Shown in pieces: positions 7,826 through 15,448 of a stretch of DNA of 29,594 nt (positions within the stretch are counted from its first letter, which is position 1; each line of letters begins with the position of its first letter). A program made the translations under genes and the position numbers. Origin of the DNA: JABCPE02 sp963520725 (GTDB lineage: Bacteria > Bacteroidota > Bacteroidia > Flavobacteriales > Weeksellaceae); contig CAUQSG010000012.1 in the NCBI GenBank assembly GCA_963520725.1, forward strand, positions 1 through 29,594, read 5' to 3'. A model generated the notes under the pieces. The model searched no databases, was not told the DNA's origin, and saw only the letters and a list, made by a program, of their open reading frames with translations.

Positions 7826-7831
7826 AAAGAA

Positions 7832-7859
7832 AAAGCTCCTTTTTGAAGGAGTTTTTTTT
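7832..7859. terminator. Intrinsic terminator between alaS and the convergent EamA gene
   Basis: Stem CTCCTT (7836-7841) / AAGGAG (7846-7851), loop TTTG, extended by AAAA/TTTT pairs and followed by eight T. An A-rich left arm gives a shorter T-run on the minus strand, so it can serve both converging genes. Confidence 0.85.
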
Positions 7860-8733
7860 ATTTTTTCTTGTTGAAAACTACATCTATCAAAACACCAGAG
7901 ATGATGATAATTACGCCGGCAATCAGTGAGAAAGTCAGGGTTTCATCGAATAGTACCACGCTTATCATCACAGCTATCACAGGCTCCACAGCTCCCATAA
8001 TGGCAGTAGGTGTAGAACCGATATATTTAATGGCATAAACCAGCGAAACCACTGATAAAGCCGTAGTTATCAGCGCGAATAAAGCCAAATGCGTACCGAT
8101 TTCCAGAGAAGGAATGGCGACACTATTTCCTAAAACAAGTGTTTTGACGAGGAAAAACAATGACGCAAATACCATTGAATAAAAAGAAACTTTCACGCCA
8201 GAGGCTTTGATTTTAGTTTTATTGACTATAATCATATACAAAGCATACATCAATGCACCCAGTAGCGAAACGAAAAGTCCGATGTAATTGATTTCAAAAT
8301 TATCTTTAATGCTTAAAAGACCCACTCCAACTACTACGATGACTAGCGAAATGGTGGTGGCAAGCGTTATTTTTTCTTTGAAAAATATTCCCAAAATAAG
8401 GGCAACCATAATGGGATAAATGAAAAATATAGTAGAAGCAATCCCAGGGCTCAGAAAATCATATGCTATAAACAGAAACTCCGCAGAGAGTGCATAAAAA
8501 AGCCCCAAAATACTAAAAATAATACCTTCTTTTAAATTGATTTTTACACTTTCTTTTTGGTAGAAAACCAAATATCCCAAAATTAGAATTGCCGCAATCA
8601 AAAACCGATAAAATAAGGCGGTATCTACAGAGAAAAATCCCCATTTTTTCAGTGGAATCATAAAAAGCGGAATCATTCCGTAAGTAAGCGCCGAAACGAG
8701 GGCAAATAAATACCCTTTTAGTGTATCACTCAT
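7858..8733 (-). CDS. EamA/DMT-family transporter
   Basis: The 291-residue protein has ten hydrophobic helices in two repeats of five, the layout of the drug/metabolite transporter (EamA/RhaT) family. Recognisable features are the first helix GYLFALVSALTYGMIP, a helix 3/4 region with YDFLSPGIASTIFFIYPI, and in the second half STPTAIMGAVEPVIAVMIS followed by ETLTFSLIAGVIIIISGVL. It ends in a basic tail NKKK. These proteins export metabolites such as amino acids or nucleobases; the substrate cannot be inferred here. A candidate -7 box TATTTTTG (minus, 8788-8781) lies in the 77-base gap after the SemiSWEET gene, so it may have its own promoter. Confidence 0.88.
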   Translation of the reverse strand: MSDTLKGYLFALVSALTYGMIPLFMIPLKKWGFFSVDTALFYRFLIAAILILGYLVFYQKESVKINLKEGIIFSILGLFYALSAEFLFIAYDFLSPGIASTIFFIYPIMVALILGIFFKEKITLATTISLVIVVVGVGLLSIKDNFEINYIGLFVSLLGALMYALYMIIVNKTKIKASGVKVSFYSMVFASLFFLVKTLVLGNSVAIPSLEIGTHLALFALITTALSVVSLVYAIKYIGSTPTAIMGAVEPVIAVMISVVLFDETLTFSLIAGVIIIISGVLIDVVFNKKK

Positions 8734-8810
8734 TGTTTAGATGGTTTTAAAATTTGTCCATTTTTGGGCAAATAATTCCGCAAAAATAGGAAAAACCAAT
8801 CAGATAACTT

Positions 8811-9074
8811 TTAAAAAGAAGTCAAGAATGTTAAAAAACCTAAGATAACCCCTGTAGCATTTGGTATGATTAAGATATAATCTTTTTTCGGCTCTTTTGT
8901 CCAGCCATAAATAACCCAAATCAAACAAGAAATGGAAGCAAATAAAGGCTGCCACGGCTGTCCTTTTTCTCCCTGTAAATTTGCGATAATCTGTGGAATA
9001 TAAGCGATAAACACAGCAATTCCAATAAAAGCTCCAATGGAACCTATGAAAGTATTTATTTTTTTCTTTGTCAT
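8811..9074 (-). CDS. SemiSWEET sugar transporter (PQ-loop/MtN3 family)
   Basis: The 87-residue protein has three membrane helices, the size and topology of bacterial SemiSWEETs, which dimerise to form a sugar uniporter in the inner membrane. Helix 1 contains IGIAVFIAYIPQI with the PQ motif; helix 2 is FASISCLIWVIYGW; helix 3 carries IIPNATGVILGFLTF, where the Asn is the substrate-pocket residue of the family. The start MTKKKINTF is an ATG at 9074. A -7 box TAAATTTG (minus, 9154-9147) lies about 73 bases upstream, with a short palindrome CCTAAT/ATTAGG (9122-9135) between it and the gene. Confidence 0.9.
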   Translation of the reverse strand: MTKKKINTFIGSIGAFIGIAVFIAYIPQIIANLQGEKGQPWQPLFASISCLIWVIYGWTKEPKKDYILIIPNATGVILGFLTFLTSF

Positions 9075-9146
9075 AAAGTTTTATTTTTATTTCCTTTTTA
9101 AAATCTTATTTTCTTCATATCCCTAATAAATTAGGATAAGCAAGTG

Positions 9147-9154
9147 CAAATTTA
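9147..9154 (-). promoter_or_regulatory. Candidate -7 box of the SemiSWEET gene
   Basis: TAAATTTG on the minus strand matches TAnnTTTG exactly; no TTTG is at the canonical -33 distance. Transcription would start just before the palindrome at 9122-9135. Confidence 0.4.
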
Positions 9155-9170
9155 AAAAAAATAAAAACAA

Positions 9171-9199
9171 AAAAACGCCCTTTAAGAGGCGTTTTTTTA
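9171..9199. terminator. Terminator of ric
   Basis: Stem AAAAACGCC (9171-9179) / GGCGTTTTT (9188-9196) with an 8-base loop, and T-runs on both strands. The leftward ric gene stops at 9197 right at its edge. Confidence 0.85.
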
Positions 9200-9886
9200 T
9201 TGTAATTTAAGAAGTTTTGGAAAAAGGATGTTGTTTTCAAGATGGATGTAGAGCTGTAGATATTCATCAAACTCATTGAGCATCTGGAATGTAACTCTGT
9301 ATGTGGTGCAGGCGCCTTCGGGAGGCGTGAAATCATCCGAAACTTTCATAATTTCTTCAAATCTTTCCTTTTCTGTTTGATAGACCGCTTGCAGTTTTTC
9401 TATGTAAGCCTGTAAATCTCCACTGAACACAGCATCAGGATTTTTCTCTTTTTCTCTGATGTATGGGAAGAGTTTTTCCTCAGTGTCTCTCAGATGTACG
9501 ATGAGGTTTTGAGAAGAAAGAGTGAATAGTTCATTGATTTTGAACAATTCTGGATGTCTCTCACCGTGAACTCGGCAGAGTTTATCCAAAAACTGAAGCA
9601 GATAAATAGATTTTTCCTGAATATATTCATGGTGAACTTCCTTGATGTAATCAACTAAGTCAGTAAGTGACCAGTTATTAAAATCGTTTTCCTCCGCCGT
9701 TCCCTGTGGTATGTTTTTCAGGTCTTCGTAGATAGGAGCAGGGTCTAAATCTTTCATTCTGCAGGTTTCCTCTATTGTTCTACCGCCTTTGCAACAGAAG
9801 TTTATGCCATATTTTTTGAAAACAGCCGCTGTACGGAAATTTTCCGCTACATATTCACCTATGGTTTTTTCTTGTAATTGATTCAT
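9197..9886 (-). CDS. ric: Iron-sulfur cluster repair di-iron protein Ric (YtfE/ScdA/DnrN family)
   Basis: The 229-residue cytosolic protein repairs Fe-S clusters damaged by nitric oxide or oxidants. It has the two domains of the family: an N-terminal ScdA_N/DUF542 domain with the paired cysteines in FCCKGG (C31, C32), and a C-terminal hemerythrin-like four-helix bundle with the di-iron ligand histidines in VHHEY (85-86), VHGERH (107, 111), IVHLRDTEEKLFP (H131 with the following Glu) and the late YIHLENNILFP. All expected elements are present and length is near the usual 220-245. It starts at ATG 9886 and has its own -7 box. In relatives the gene is induced by NO or oxygen stress; no specific operator is visible here. 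Confidence 0.94.
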   Translation of the reverse strand: MNQLQEKTIGEYVAENFRTAAVFKKYGINFCCKGGRTIEETCRMKDLDPAPIYEDLKNIPQGTAEENDFNNWSLTDLVDYIKEVHHEYIQEKSIYLLQFLDKLCRVHGERHPELFKINELFTLSSQNLIVHLRDTEEKLFPYIREKEKNPDAVFSGDLQAYIEKLQAVYQTEKERFEEIMKVSDDFTPPEGACTTYRVTFQMLNEFDEYLQLYIHLENNILFPKLLKLQ

Positions 9887-9905
9887 AAAATAAAAAATTT
9901 GAACA

Positions 9906-9913
9906 CAAAGTTA
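9906..9913 (-). promoter_or_regulatory. Candidate -7 box of ric
   Basis: Minus-strand TAACTTTG matches TAnnTTTG, 20 bases before the ATG. The position for -33 (9933-9936) reads TTTT and lies in the A-run of the neighbouring terminator. Confidence 0.5.
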
Positions 9914-9928
9914 CTAATTTAGAATGAA

Positions 9929-9963
9929 TAAAAAAAAGACTGCAATTTGCGCAATCCTTTTTT
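9929..9963 (-). terminator. Terminator of the outer-membrane protein gene
   Basis: Minus-strand stem GATTGC / GCAGTC (one G-T pair; plus coordinates 9951-9956 and 9938-9943) with loop GCAAATT, followed by eight T on the minus strand. It lies just after the stop at 9979. Confidence 0.75.
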
Positions 9964-9978
9964 GGTAAATATTTAAGT

Positions 9979-11400
9979 CTAAAACTTCCATCCTAATGTG
10001 AGGATAAGATGCCCTTTTTGGTTCTTTGCATTAGAAACGATGCTGGTATCACTTATGCTGTAGTTCCCTACGCTGGTCTTGCTGTCTCTATTAAAATAAC
10101 TTCCTGCAAAGAACGGATTGCTATGTTCATGAGTTCTGTGCTGGTAGGAAGCGTCTATGTAGAATAATTTGAAATCATATCCTATCCCTCCTGAAATCAC
10201 CTGCGTTTTTCCTACGATGTAGTTGGATAGTTTTCCACTTACTACATTCGCATTATTGTCAAGCATTTTTTCTGTATGGTCTTTGAATGGGCTGGTTGTA
10301 AAGGCGTATCCACCTCTTATTCGGAAAGAATTTATTCTGTATTCGCCTCCTATTCTTACTTCATGCTGAGCTTTGTATGTAGATTCATAGAAATTATTTA
10401 GCTGAACATCCGCTGCACCGCCACCGAAATTAGGCTTACCTAAATCCACTCTGTAATCCACATTAAAGGCAAAATGTTTATTAGGGATAAAAGCCCCACT
10501 TAGTGTTAATTTAGTTGGAGTTCTGAAAGAACGGCTTTCTGTGTAGCTGTTCTGAGAGAGAATCAAGCCATTTTTTGAATAAAAATTGTACTCTCTGTCT
10601 ATGCTGTACCAAGTAGGCGACTCTATAGAAGCTCCTAATCTAACAGCGTTGCTCAGTTTCCCTATTATCCCAAGAGATAGCGAAAACCCATCAGCATCCT
10701 CTATGTAAGGAGTGTTTTGTCTGGAGAAATATTTTGCTCTTCCTGTATTTAATGAGGAAACTTTAACTTCATTATACTGCTCTATATTCACAGAAGAGAA
10801 ATTCACTGCAGCTCCTATGTATAGTTTATTATTATAATTTCCTCCAATACCCAAGTTCAGCTTAGAACGATGTCCAATGGTTTCATACAAATGCCCTTCG
10901 AATATGTTGTAGTCTGTAATGGGTTTATTTTTATCATCATCTTGATGTATAGCAGATGTTATATTTGCATTTCCTGGAGATTGTAATTTATCACTCACAT
11001 TTTGAGTAACATAGTTTATTCCTACATTTACAAATTTCCATGCATTCTGTTCATTTGACTGAAAAGATAATACTCCATTGGCATTCCCTAAATTAGCCTT
11101 GCTTATGTTTTGGCTCGTAGATTTTCCTGCCAGACTAGCCGTAGATTTATTAGAATTGATAGCTAGAGAGGCGCTTATATCATCTGTGATGAATACTCCC
11201 AGACCAGCAGGGTTGGTATTTAGCACAGAGGCATCTCCTCCCAATGCTCCCATAGAGCCTGCCATTGCGCTATATCTTGCTGTTCCTAGGGAAGAGATAT
11301 TGTCATAAATTGTAGAGGTATTTCTGATGATAGAAACATCTTGTGCAAAGAACAATACACTCGCTGAAATACCTGCTAATATTGAAATTTTCTTTGTCAT
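9979..11400 (-). CDS. Outer-membrane beta-barrel protein, OMPP1/FadL-like
   Basis: The 473-residue protein begins with a signal peptide (MTKKISILAGISASVLFFAQ, cleavage probably at FAQ). It is followed by the sequence GTARYSAMAGSMGALGGDA and LNTNPAGLGVF, the N-terminal plug signature shared by FadL/OMPP1-type hydrophobic-compound channels in Bacteroidota. The rest alternates short polar and aromatic strands and ends in LILTLGWKF, a terminal beta-strand with aromatic last residue, as expected for insertion into the outer membrane. The transported compound is unknown. It lies 22 bases after the Tyr-rich lipoprotein gene on the same strand, so the two are probably one operon. Confidence 0.82.
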   Translation of the reverse strand: MTKKISILAGISASVLFFAQDVSIIRNTSTIYDNISSLGTARYSAMAGSMGALGGDASVLNTNPAGLGVFITDDISASLAINSNKSTASLAGKSTSQNISKANLGNANGVLSFQSNEQNAWKFVNVGINYVTQNVSDKLQSPGNANITSAIHQDDDKNKPITDYNIFEGHLYETIGHRSKLNLGIGGNYNNKLYIGAAVNFSSVNIEQYNEVKVSSLNTGRAKYFSRQNTPYIEDADGFSLSLGIIGKLSNAVRLGASIESPTWYSIDREYNFYSKNGLILSQNSYTESRSFRTPTKLTLSGAFIPNKHFAFNVDYRVDLGKPNFGGGAADVQLNNFYESTYKAQHEVRIGGEYRINSFRIRGGYAFTTSPFKDHTEKMLDNNANVVSGKLSNYIVGKTQVISGGIGYDFKLFYIDASYQHRTHEHSNPFFAGSYFNRDSKTSVGNYSISDTSIVSNAKNQKGHLILTLGWKF

Positions 11401-11422
11401 TTTTTACAATAATTTTAAAGTT

Positions 11423-12409
11423 TTACCAGTTCGATCTTCTTCCAAAACCACCATTTCCGCTAGTGGAACTGCCACTATTTCCGCCATTGTTTGATGAAGA
11501 ATTATCTCTCCAAGTGTTGTTTTGCTGTTGGTATCGCTCTATATCAGAGTTATGATTTCCCCAGTCGGAAGGTCTATCAAAACCATTATTCGGTCTATTC
11601 ATCTGGTTGTTGCTTCTATTAAATCCACCATTGTTAGGCGTGTAGGTTCTGCTACGGTAGGAGTTATTATCATTTCCTCTGTAGATTTCATCTGGGTCGC
11701 TTCTTCTGTAAGTTTTCACAGGTGTTCTGTAATGACGAGGGCTGTAATAATTATCATAGTAATAACCATCATAATAACTACGATAATACGGATTGTAGTA
11801 ATAAGGGTTATAGTAGTAATTATTATAATAGTAAGGGCTGTATCCCCAGTAGTTATAGTTCCAATAAGGGTTGTAATAATAGTTGTAATTGTAACTCCAT
11901 GGACTCATTCCCCACGAGAAACCTAACCCCCATCCTGAAGAGCGAGGGTAACCGAAGTACGAATTATAATACCCGAAATAATACGGCGAATAAAAACTGC
12001 CATAATAAGGATAACCCCAAGAAGAATAATTGTCATAATAGAAATTATTTTGCGTTCCTGTATAAGTTCCCCAGTCGGAGCTGGAAGAGATTCTTTGGCT
12101 GTCTCCGCCCCAGTTTTTGTTGCTGTATTTTTGGTTTTGTAGCTGCTGGTTTTTCTGAGCTTGTCCAATAATTCCTGTTTGATTATTATCATCCTCAAAA
12201 CCAGCTCTTTCGTCCATATCATAGTAGTCAGGCTCCTGCCATGCTAGTTTTCTTTCTATTTTGTCCGTTGCAGGGTCGTAATAGATACCATCTGTCTCTG
12301 TGTATCCAGACTGGATACCACAAGAAACTAAAAATAATCCACTTGCCAAAGCCAAGGCTGTTTTGGAAACAAAAGGGATTATTGTATCAGAAAATGTATT
12401 ATTTTTCAT
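11423..12409 (-). CDS. Tyr/Asn/Ser-rich lipoprotein, function unknown
   Basis: The 328-residue protein has a lipoprotein signal peptide ending in the lipobox LVSCG (Cys at about residue 30), so it should be lipidated and envelope-anchored. A moderately acidic region (about 35-110) contains the only non-repetitive part. Residues about 120-235 are almost entirely Tyr, Asn, Pro, Gly, Ser and Trp in short repeats such as YYYNPYYYNPYY and YYNNYYYNP. A basic stretch then leads to an Asn/Arg/Gly/Ser-rich tail ending in GGFGRRSNW. Tyr-rich proteins of this kind are common next to outer-membrane proteins in Chryseobacterium-like genomes and are sometimes labelled vitellogenin-like, which is not a functional assignment. 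Low complexity means homology calls are unreliable. It is cotranscribed with the FadL-like gene. Confidence 0.8.
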   Translation of the reverse strand: MKNNTFSDTIIPFVSKTALALASGLFLVSCGIQSGYTETDGIYYDPATDKIERKLAWQEPDYYDMDERAGFEDDNNQTGIIGQAQKNQQLQNQKYSNKNWGGDSQRISSSSDWGTYTGTQNNFYYDNYSSWGYPYYGSFYSPYYFGYYNSYFGYPRSSGWGLGFSWGMSPWSYNYNYYYNPYWNYNYWGYSPYYYNNYYYNPYYYNPYYRSYYDGYYYDNYYSPRHYRTPVKTYRRSDPDEIYRGNDNNSYRSRTYTPNNGGFNRSNNQMNRPNNGFDRPSDWGNHNSDIERYQQQNNTWRDNSSSNNGGNSGSSTSGNGGFGRRSNW

Positions 12410-12433
12410 ATCAAATGGTTTAATGTTAATTAC

Positions 12434-12449
12434 TATATTTGCAAAATTA
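12434..12449. promoter_or_regulatory. Abutting opposite -7 boxes between the lipoprotein gene and proS
   Basis: TATATTTG (12434-12441) is a perfect rightward TAnnTTTG for proS, and the very next eight bases, CAAAATTA (12442-12449), are a perfect leftward TAATTTTG for the lipoprotein gene. A second leftward box of the same sequence lies at 12454-12461. Neither direction has a clear TTTG at the canonical -33 distance. Confidence 0.5.
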
Positions 12450-12533
12450 TTACCAAAATTATACCAAAAATCATATTGGAGTAATTCTGAATAATGATTT
12501 TTATCAGTAAAAATAAAAAATATTTTAATATTT

Positions 12534-14009
12534 ATGGCAAAATTAACTTCAAGAGCAGAAGATTATAGTAAATGGTATAACGAACTTATCGTAGGAGCAG
12601 ACCTAGCGGAGAACTCAGGTGTTCGCGGCTGTATGGTTATCAAGCCGTATGGATACGCCATTTGGGAAAAGATGAGAGATGAGCTGGACAGAAGATTTAA
12701 GGAGACAGGACACCAAAACGCCTACTTTCCGATTTTCGTTCCGAAAAGTTTGTTCGAAGCAGAAGAAAAAAACGCAGAGGGATTTGCTAAAGAATGCGCC
12801 GTAGTTACGCACTATCGTTTGAAAACAGACCCAGAAAATCCATCGAAACTTATCGTAGATCCAGAAGCAAAGTTGGAGGAAGAGCTTATCGTTCGCCCTA
12901 CTTCGGAAGCGATTATTTGGAATACTTATAAAAACTGGATCCAGTCTTATAGAGACCTTCCGATACTTATTAACCAATGGGCGAATGTGGTTCGATGGGA
13001 GATGAGAACGCGTCCGTTTCTTCGTACTTCGGAATTCCTTTGGCAGGAAGGGCACACTGCTCACGCCACTAAAGAAGAAGCAGAAGCGGAAGCAAAACAG
13101 ATGATGGAAGTTTATGCGGATTTCTCCGAAAAAATGATGGCTGTGCCAGTAGTTCGCGGACTGAAATCTCCAAGCGAAAGATTCGCAGGAGCAGACGAAA
13201 CCTATTGTATAGAAGCGATGATGCAGGACGGAAAGGCGCTTCAGGCTGGGACTTCGCACTTTTTAGGGCAAAATTTCGCCAAAGCATTCGATGTGAAATT
13301 CACAAACAGTGAAGGCAAGATAGAATACGCTTGGGCATCATCGTGGGGCGTATCAACCCGATTGATGGGGGCGCTTATCATGTCGCATTCAGATGATTTT
13401 GGGTTAGTTCTGCCGCCGAAACTTGCGCCGATACAAGTAGTCATCGTGCCGATATTCAAAGGCGAGGAGCAATTAGCCCAAATCGATGAGGTGGCTTTCG
13501 GAATTAGTGAAAAACTGAAAGCTCTTGGAATTTCTGTAAAGTACGACAATCGCGCTACGCACAAACCAGGCTGGAAATTCGCAGAATACGAGCTAAAAGG
13601 TGTGCCGGTGAGAGTAGCCATAGGGCCGAAGGATTTAGAAAACGGCATGGTGGAAATCGCGAGACGAGATACACTGAGCAAAGAGACTCAGCCGATAGCA
13701 GGAGTGGAAAACTACATTCACCAGCTTCTTACGAAAATTCAGGAAGACATCTACCAGCGTGCGCTTAACTTCCGAAATGAAAACATTACAAAAGTGGACA
13801 CTTACGAGGAGTTCAAAAAAGTTTTGGAGGAAAAAGGCGGTTTCATCGCAGCCCACTGGGATGGAACGGAGGAAGAAGAGGAACGCATCAAGGAGGAAAC
13901 CAAAGCCACCATACGATGTATCCCGCTGGATGCTGTGGAGGAAGACGGCGTGTCCCTTATTTCAGGAAAACCTTCCAAGCGCAGAGTTCTTTTCGCTAAG
14001 GCGTATTAA
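12534..14009 (+). CDS. proS: Proline--tRNA ligase, eukaryote/archaea-like type
   Basis: The 491-residue enzyme charges tRNA-Pro in the cytosol. The N-terminus (MAKLTSRAEDYSKWYNELI) and the class II motifs identify the short ProRS form without the bacterial INS editing insertion: ELIVRPTSEAIIW, then MRTRPFLRTSEFLWQEGHT (motif 2), and GVSTRLMGALIMSHSDDFG leading to LPPKLAPIQVVIVPI at the start of the anticodon-binding domain. The C-terminal domain follows, ending in RRVLFAKAY with the family's terminal Tyr. ATG at 12534 fits homologues. The downstream esterase-like gene begins 6 bases after the stop, so they are cotranscribed. Confidence 0.97.
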   Translation: MAKLTSRAEDYSKWYNELIVGADLAENSGVRGCMVIKPYGYAIWEKMRDELDRRFKETGHQNAYFPIFVPKSLFEAEEKNAEGFAKECAVVTHYRLKTDPENPSKLIVDPEAKLEEELIVRPTSEAIIWNTYKNWIQSYRDLPILINQWANVVRWEMRTRPFLRTSEFLWQEGHTAHATKEEAEAEAKQMMEVYADFSEKMMAVPVVRGLKSPSERFAGADETYCIEAMMQDGKALQAGTSHFLGQNFAKAFDVKFTNSEGKIEYAWASSWGVSTRLMGALIMSHSDDFGLVLPPKLAPIQVVIVPIFKGEEQLAQIDEVAFGISEKLKALGISVKYDNRATHKPGWKFAEYELKGVPVRVAIGPKDLENGMVEIARRDTLSKETQPIAGVENYIHQLLTKIQEDIYQRALNFRNENITKVDTYEEFKKVLEEKGGFIAAHWDGTEEEEERIKEETKATIRCIPLDAVEEDGVSLISGKPSKRRVLFAKAY

Positions 14010-14015
14010 AAGTAT

Positions 14016-14834
14016 ATGAAATCACATTTTCTTTTTATTTGTTTGATTAGTTATTCTTATCTATTTTCTCAGAATTTGGATGAAGATAAATACTACGCTG
14101 AAACCAAAACAATTTTTATAGAATCTGAAATATTTGGTAAGAAGAGGGAATTGGAAGTATTTTTCCCAGATGAATACTTCTGGCATCCCGAGAAAAAATT
14201 CAGTGTCTTATATCTATTGGATGCTCAGAATTTTAGAATATTTAACTATGTAAAAGGAAACATAGAACTGCTTTCTATGAATTATATGGAGCCTATGATT
14301 ATTGTCGGAATAGCAACAGAAGATAGATGGTTTGAATTTTTACCAAAGAACAACCATCCTGAAACTCTGAAAGTGTATAATCCTCCAATAGGAGGAGCGG
14401 ACAAATTAGTATTTCATATAAAAAATGAAGTAGAAAGTTATATAAAGAATAATTTTAGGGTAAATAAAAAGAGATGGGGGCTTGGGCATTCTCTCGGGGC
14501 TACATTTTTAATGTATTTTAATACAAAGGAAAAAGATTTCTTTGATTATAATATCTTATTAAGTCCCAATTTTAGTTACGATAAAGAACAAATGATAGAT
14601 AGGATAAAGGATTTTGTAAAAAAGTCTGTATTTGATAGAGAAAAAGTATTCCATATTTACAGCGGCTATGGCGATTCTTATGAAGAACAATTCAATTTAT
14701 CACTAAAGAAGATAAATTCTTGGATAAAAGCTCAAAAGAAGCATAATTTCATTTGGAAATATGAAAGATTAAATATAAACAGCCACGATAAAGTATGGTT
14801 GGAAGGCGTATATAAGGGATTACTAAGACAATGA
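14016..14834 (+). CDS. Exported alpha/beta-hydrolase (esterase D / IroE-like)
   Basis: The 272-residue protein has an N-terminal signal peptide (MKSHFLFICLISYSYLFSQ) ending in the SQ typical of flavobacterial exported proteins, followed by a putative-esterase (EsteraseD/Fes-IroE-like) fold. FSVLYLLDAQNF is the beginning of the core sheet; GLGHSLGAT contains the nucleophile Ser159 in GxSxG form; the acid residue may be D220 (YSGYGDS) and the base H257 (NINSHDKVW). Family members hydrolyse siderophore or acyl esters; the substrate is not determinable. It is 6 bases downstream of proS but looks more AT-rich, suggesting a later arrival in the operon. The transcript ends at the hairpin at 14841-14866. 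Confidence 0.8.
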   Translation: MKSHFLFICLISYSYLFSQNLDEDKYYAETKTIFIESEIFGKKRELEVFFPDEYFWHPEKKFSVLYLLDAQNFRIFNYVKGNIELLSMNYMEPMIIVGIATEDRWFEFLPKNNHPETLKVYNPPIGGADKLVFHIKNEVESYIKNNFRVNKKRWGLGHSLGATFLMYFNTKEKDFFDYNILLSPNFSYDKEQMIDRIKDFVKKSVFDREKVFHIYSGYGDSYEEQFNLSLKKINSWIKAQKKHNFIWKYERLNINSHDKVWLEGVYKGLLRQ

Positions 14835-14840
14835 ATAAGC

Positions 14841-14866
14841 AAAACCACCTCAACTAAGGTGGTTTT
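14841..14866. terminator. Shared hairpin terminator between convergent genes
   Basis: Ten-base stem AAAACCACCT / AGGTGGTTTT with loop CAACTA; the T arm is part of the stem on both strands. The leftward zinc-ribbon gene stops inside it at 14850. Confidence 0.8.
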
Positions 14867-15437
14867 CGTTGATCAGTTTTTTCCATTTGTGGATGATTTT
14901 TAAAACCGCATCACGATTCTTTTTACTTTTGATGAAAGTAGGAAGTTTTGCTACCAATGACATACCTTTTCGCTCACGGAGGTCGGAAGAAACATAATCT
15001 TCTATTACCTTTATATGGAGTGTGTTTTCTGCCCAGAATAGATTTTCCCATACATTTTCTTGAAAAAAGTAAGGCAGCCCAAAAATATAATCACATTTTA
15101 GCCCATCTTTATTTGGGTTTATTTTGTTATAGGTTTCTTCATAGTGAGGCTTTATGGATAAGGGAAAGGAACAATTTTGACATTTGATGAGGACTTCATC
15201 CATTTTGTTTTTCATTCCATATTGTTCGTTATGAATGGGAATACCGCAGTTTGGACAGTTTAACTTGATAACAGCTGTAAAAGACAGCAGGTCTTCACTT
15301 TTCTTTTCGTATCCACAATAATAGCAGTGGACTAGGTATCCATCAGGAGTTATAATAGCAGCATTATGGCATTCAGGACAGACAACCCAAGTGCCTTCTT
15401 TCCATATTTTTATGTATTTTTCTTGATAACGCTTCAT
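14850..15437 (-). CDS. Protein with two zinc ribbons, function unknown
   Basis: The 195-residue cytosolic protein has four CxxC pairs: C20/C23 (CPEC), C38/C41 (CYYC), C61/C64 (CPNC) and C86/C89 (CQNC), enough for two four-cysteine zinc ribbons of the TFIIB/rubredoxin kind in the first 90 residues. The C-terminal half is helical and basic (SDLRERKGMSLVAKLP, then several K/W-rich segments) with no motif I recognise. Zinc ribbons of this sort bind nucleic acid or protein partners, but nothing here chooses between them. It begins 11 bases after the DUF2490 gene and is probably cotranscribed with it. The stop lies within the shared terminator. Confidence 0.75.
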   Translation of the reverse strand: MKRYQEKYIKIWKEGTWVVCPECHNAAIITPDGYLVHCYYCGYEKKSEDLLSFTAVIKLNCPNCGIPIHNEQYGMKNKMDEVLIKCQNCSFPLSIKPHYEETYNKINPNKDGLKCDYIFGLPYFFQENVWENLFWAENTLHIKVIEDYVSSDLRERKGMSLVAKLPTFIKSKKNRDAVLKIIHKWKKLINENHLS

Positions 15438-15448
15438 TTTATGCGAAA

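Noticed and set aside
9098..9118. Six-codon mini-ORF (MKKIRF) in the SemiSWEET leader
   Set aside because: Too short to distinguish from chance, and no attenuator-like hairpin follows it.
11522..12171. Plus-strand ORFs (11522-11926 and 11722-12171) opposite the Tyr-rich lipoprotein
   Set aside because: They are the reverse reading of low-complexity Tyr/Asn codons, giving artificial I/V/T-rich and N/S-rich peptides with no start signals.
12615..13259. 214-codon minus-strand ORF inside proS
   Set aside because: Shadow of the proS coding strand; basic/aromatic composition without motifs.
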